A stretch of DNA of 8,312 bases from Deltaproteobacteria bacterium (GTDB taxonomy: Bacteria; Desulfobacterota; Desulfobulbia; Desulfobulbales; Desulfobulbaceae), in the NCBI GenBank assembly GCA_024277485.1, contig JAJRVA010000061.1, forward strand, positions 1 to 8,312, in the 5' to 3' direction. Position 1 is the stretch's first letter; each line of letters opens with the position of its first letter. Shown here piece by piece: positions 7,046-8,312 of the stretch. The notes beneath the pieces were generated by a model. The model saw only the letters and a program-made list of their open reading frames with translations. It did not search any database and had not been told where the DNA came from. The translations under genes were made by a program, and so were the position numbers.

Positions 7046-8312
7046 ATGTCTTCGATACTTATCATTGACGACGAGCCCAGCATGCGGGAGTTCTTGAAAA
7101 TCCTGCTTGAAAAGGACGGTCATGCCGTTGACACGGCTGCAGACGGCCTCTCGGCTCTGGAACTGGCCGGAAAGAAGGATTTTGATATTGCCATTTCCGA
7201 TATCCGGATGCCGGGCATGAACGGCCTGGATCTTCTTGCCGAGCTGAAAAAAATACACAGTGAACTGCCGGTGATCATGATTACGGCCTTTGCCTCACCC
7301 GAAGATGCAGTAACCGCCATGCGGAACGGTGCCTTTGATTATATTACCAAACCGTTCAAAGTCGAGGAAATCAAAAAGGTCATCAAGTCGGCAACATCCC
7401 GGAAAAGCACCACCACGGATGCAGCGGCCCCGGACCTGTTTTCCGATATTATCGGGCAGAGTTCTGAGATGGTCAAAATTTTTGATCTTATCAGGCGAAT
7501 AGCACCAACTCCGGCCAATGTTTTGATTTATGGTGAATCAGGAACCGGAAAGGAGCTGGTGGCAAAGGCCATCCACAGGATGAGCCGGGTAGCGGAGCAG
7601 CCGTTTGTTCCCATTACCTGCAGCGCGATCCCGGAAAGCCTGCTGGAAAGCGAACTTTTCGGACATGTGAAAGGCTCCTTTACCGGTGCCATTGCCAACA
7701 AGGCCGGTCTTTTTCAACAGGCAGACAAGGGAACGGCCTTTCTTGATGAAATCGGTGAACTGTCCCCCATCATCCAGACAAAGCTTTTGCGCTTTCTCCA
7801 GGAAAGGGAATTCATGCCGGTGGGCAGTACAACGACGAAAAAAGTAAAGGTCAGGATCATCGCGGCCACGAACCGGTCTCTTGAGGATGAAATCAAGTCC
7901 GGCCGCTTTCGCGAGGACCTGTATTACCGCCTGGCCGTTGTCCCCATCAGGGTGCCGCCACTCAGGGAACGTAAAGGAGATGTCCCTCTCCTCGTGAACC
8001 ACTTCCTGGAAAAATATTCAAAACTGTTAGGCAAGGATGTGCAGACCATATCATCATACGGTCTCCAGGTACTGATGGAGTATGACTTTCCCGGCAATGT
8101 CAGGGAACTGGAAAACATCATAGAGCGCGGCGTGGCCCTGGAGTCTTCCAATATTATCCTGCCTGAAAACCTTGAACTCTCCCACCATCGCCGCAACACC
8201 CGGAAAACCGCCGGTGAACCACTTTTTGTCGCAGCAGAAGATGAGGAGGAGCTGTTCCAACGTGGCATGGAAGACGTCCTGACCAGCCTTGAGAAAAAAA
8301 TCAGTCAAGATC
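7046..8312 (+). CDS. Sigma-54-dependent response regulator, PilR/NtrC type (cut by window end)
   Basis: The 422 visible residues hold a receiver domain and a nearly complete AAA+ activator domain. The receiver (1-115) has acidic Asp8-Asp9, phosphoacceptor Asp52 in SDIRMPG, Thr80 and Lys102. The ATPase has Walker A GESGTGKE (163-170), the sigma-54 loop as GSFTGA (210-215), Walker B FLDEIGE (232-238), GRFREDLYYRL (286-296) and FPGNVRELEN (348-357). After phosphorylation by a partner kinase it would drive open-complex formation by sigma-54 RNA polymerase. The GSFTGA form and the acidic linker leading to EDVLTSLEKKI resemble PilR, regulator of type IV pili, but no pil gene is in view, so the target is unproven. 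The helix-turn-helix lies beyond the window. ATG 7046 puts ILIIDDE at the normal place, with AGGGA 10 bases upstream. Confidence 0.93.
   Translation, partial: MSSILIIDDEPSMREFLKILLEKDGHAVDTAADGLSALELAGKKDFDIAISDIRMPGMNGLDLLAELKKIHSELPVIMITAFASPEDAVTAMRNGAFDYITKPFKVEEIKKVIKSATSRKSTTTDAAAPDLFSDIIGQSSEMVKIFDLIRRIAPTPANVLIYGESGTGKELVAKAIHRMSRVAEQPFVPITCSAIPESLLESELFGHVKGSFTGAIANKAGLFQQADKGTAFLDEIGELSPIIQTKLLRFLQEREFMPVGSTTTKKVKVRIIAATNRSLEDEIKSGRFREDLYYRLAVVPIRVPPLRERKGDVPLLVNHFLEKYSKLLGKDVQTISSYGLQVLMEYDFPGNVRELENIIERGVALESSNIILPENLELSHHRRNTRKTAGEPLFVAAEDEEELFQRGMEDVLTSLEKKISQD

Overview
The window looks like ordinary chromosomal DNA of a free-living Gram-negative bacterium. The best guess is a Desulfobacterota (former deltaproteobacterium, Desulfobulbales-like). 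This rests on the overall feel of the proteins, a GC content near 50% by eye, the xseB-ispA-dxs order, and a PilR/NtrC-type sigma-54 activator; no marker gene fixes the taxon. There are eight genes, two of them cut by the window edges. No rRNA, tRNA, CRISPR array, transposase or phage gene was seen.

Left block, + strand (1-3577): the C-terminal part of a DnaB-like RecA-fold ATPase is followed by a tight xseB-ispA-dxs run. A good sigma-70-like promoter overlaps the stop codon of the ATPase gene. ispA starts inside xseB, and dxs begins 2 bases after the ispA stop, so the three are very probably one transcript with translational coupling. dxs makes DXP, the entry compound of the MEP isoprenoid pathway. 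IspA condenses the resulting C5 units into a short-chain prenyl diphosphate.

Middle block, - strand (3651-6795): tatC, a class II fructose-bisphosphate aldolase family gene and a UDP-glucuronate 4-epimerase-like gene run in the same direction with gaps of 26 and 18 bases. They converge on dxs across a 73-base gap that holds a weak hairpin and five CAGRRRR heptamers. tatC is split by a frameshift at a run of nine T on its coding strand. A -1 slip (or one extra T) restores a normal 269-residue TatC exactly.

Right block: a 250-base divergent intergenic region carries five copies of TTATCAAG, four of them clustered, and candidate promoters in both directions. The + strand then holds a PilR/NtrC-like response regulator that runs off the window. 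I found no new multi-gene system. The points most worth checking are the tatC slippery run and the two intergenic short-repeat patches.
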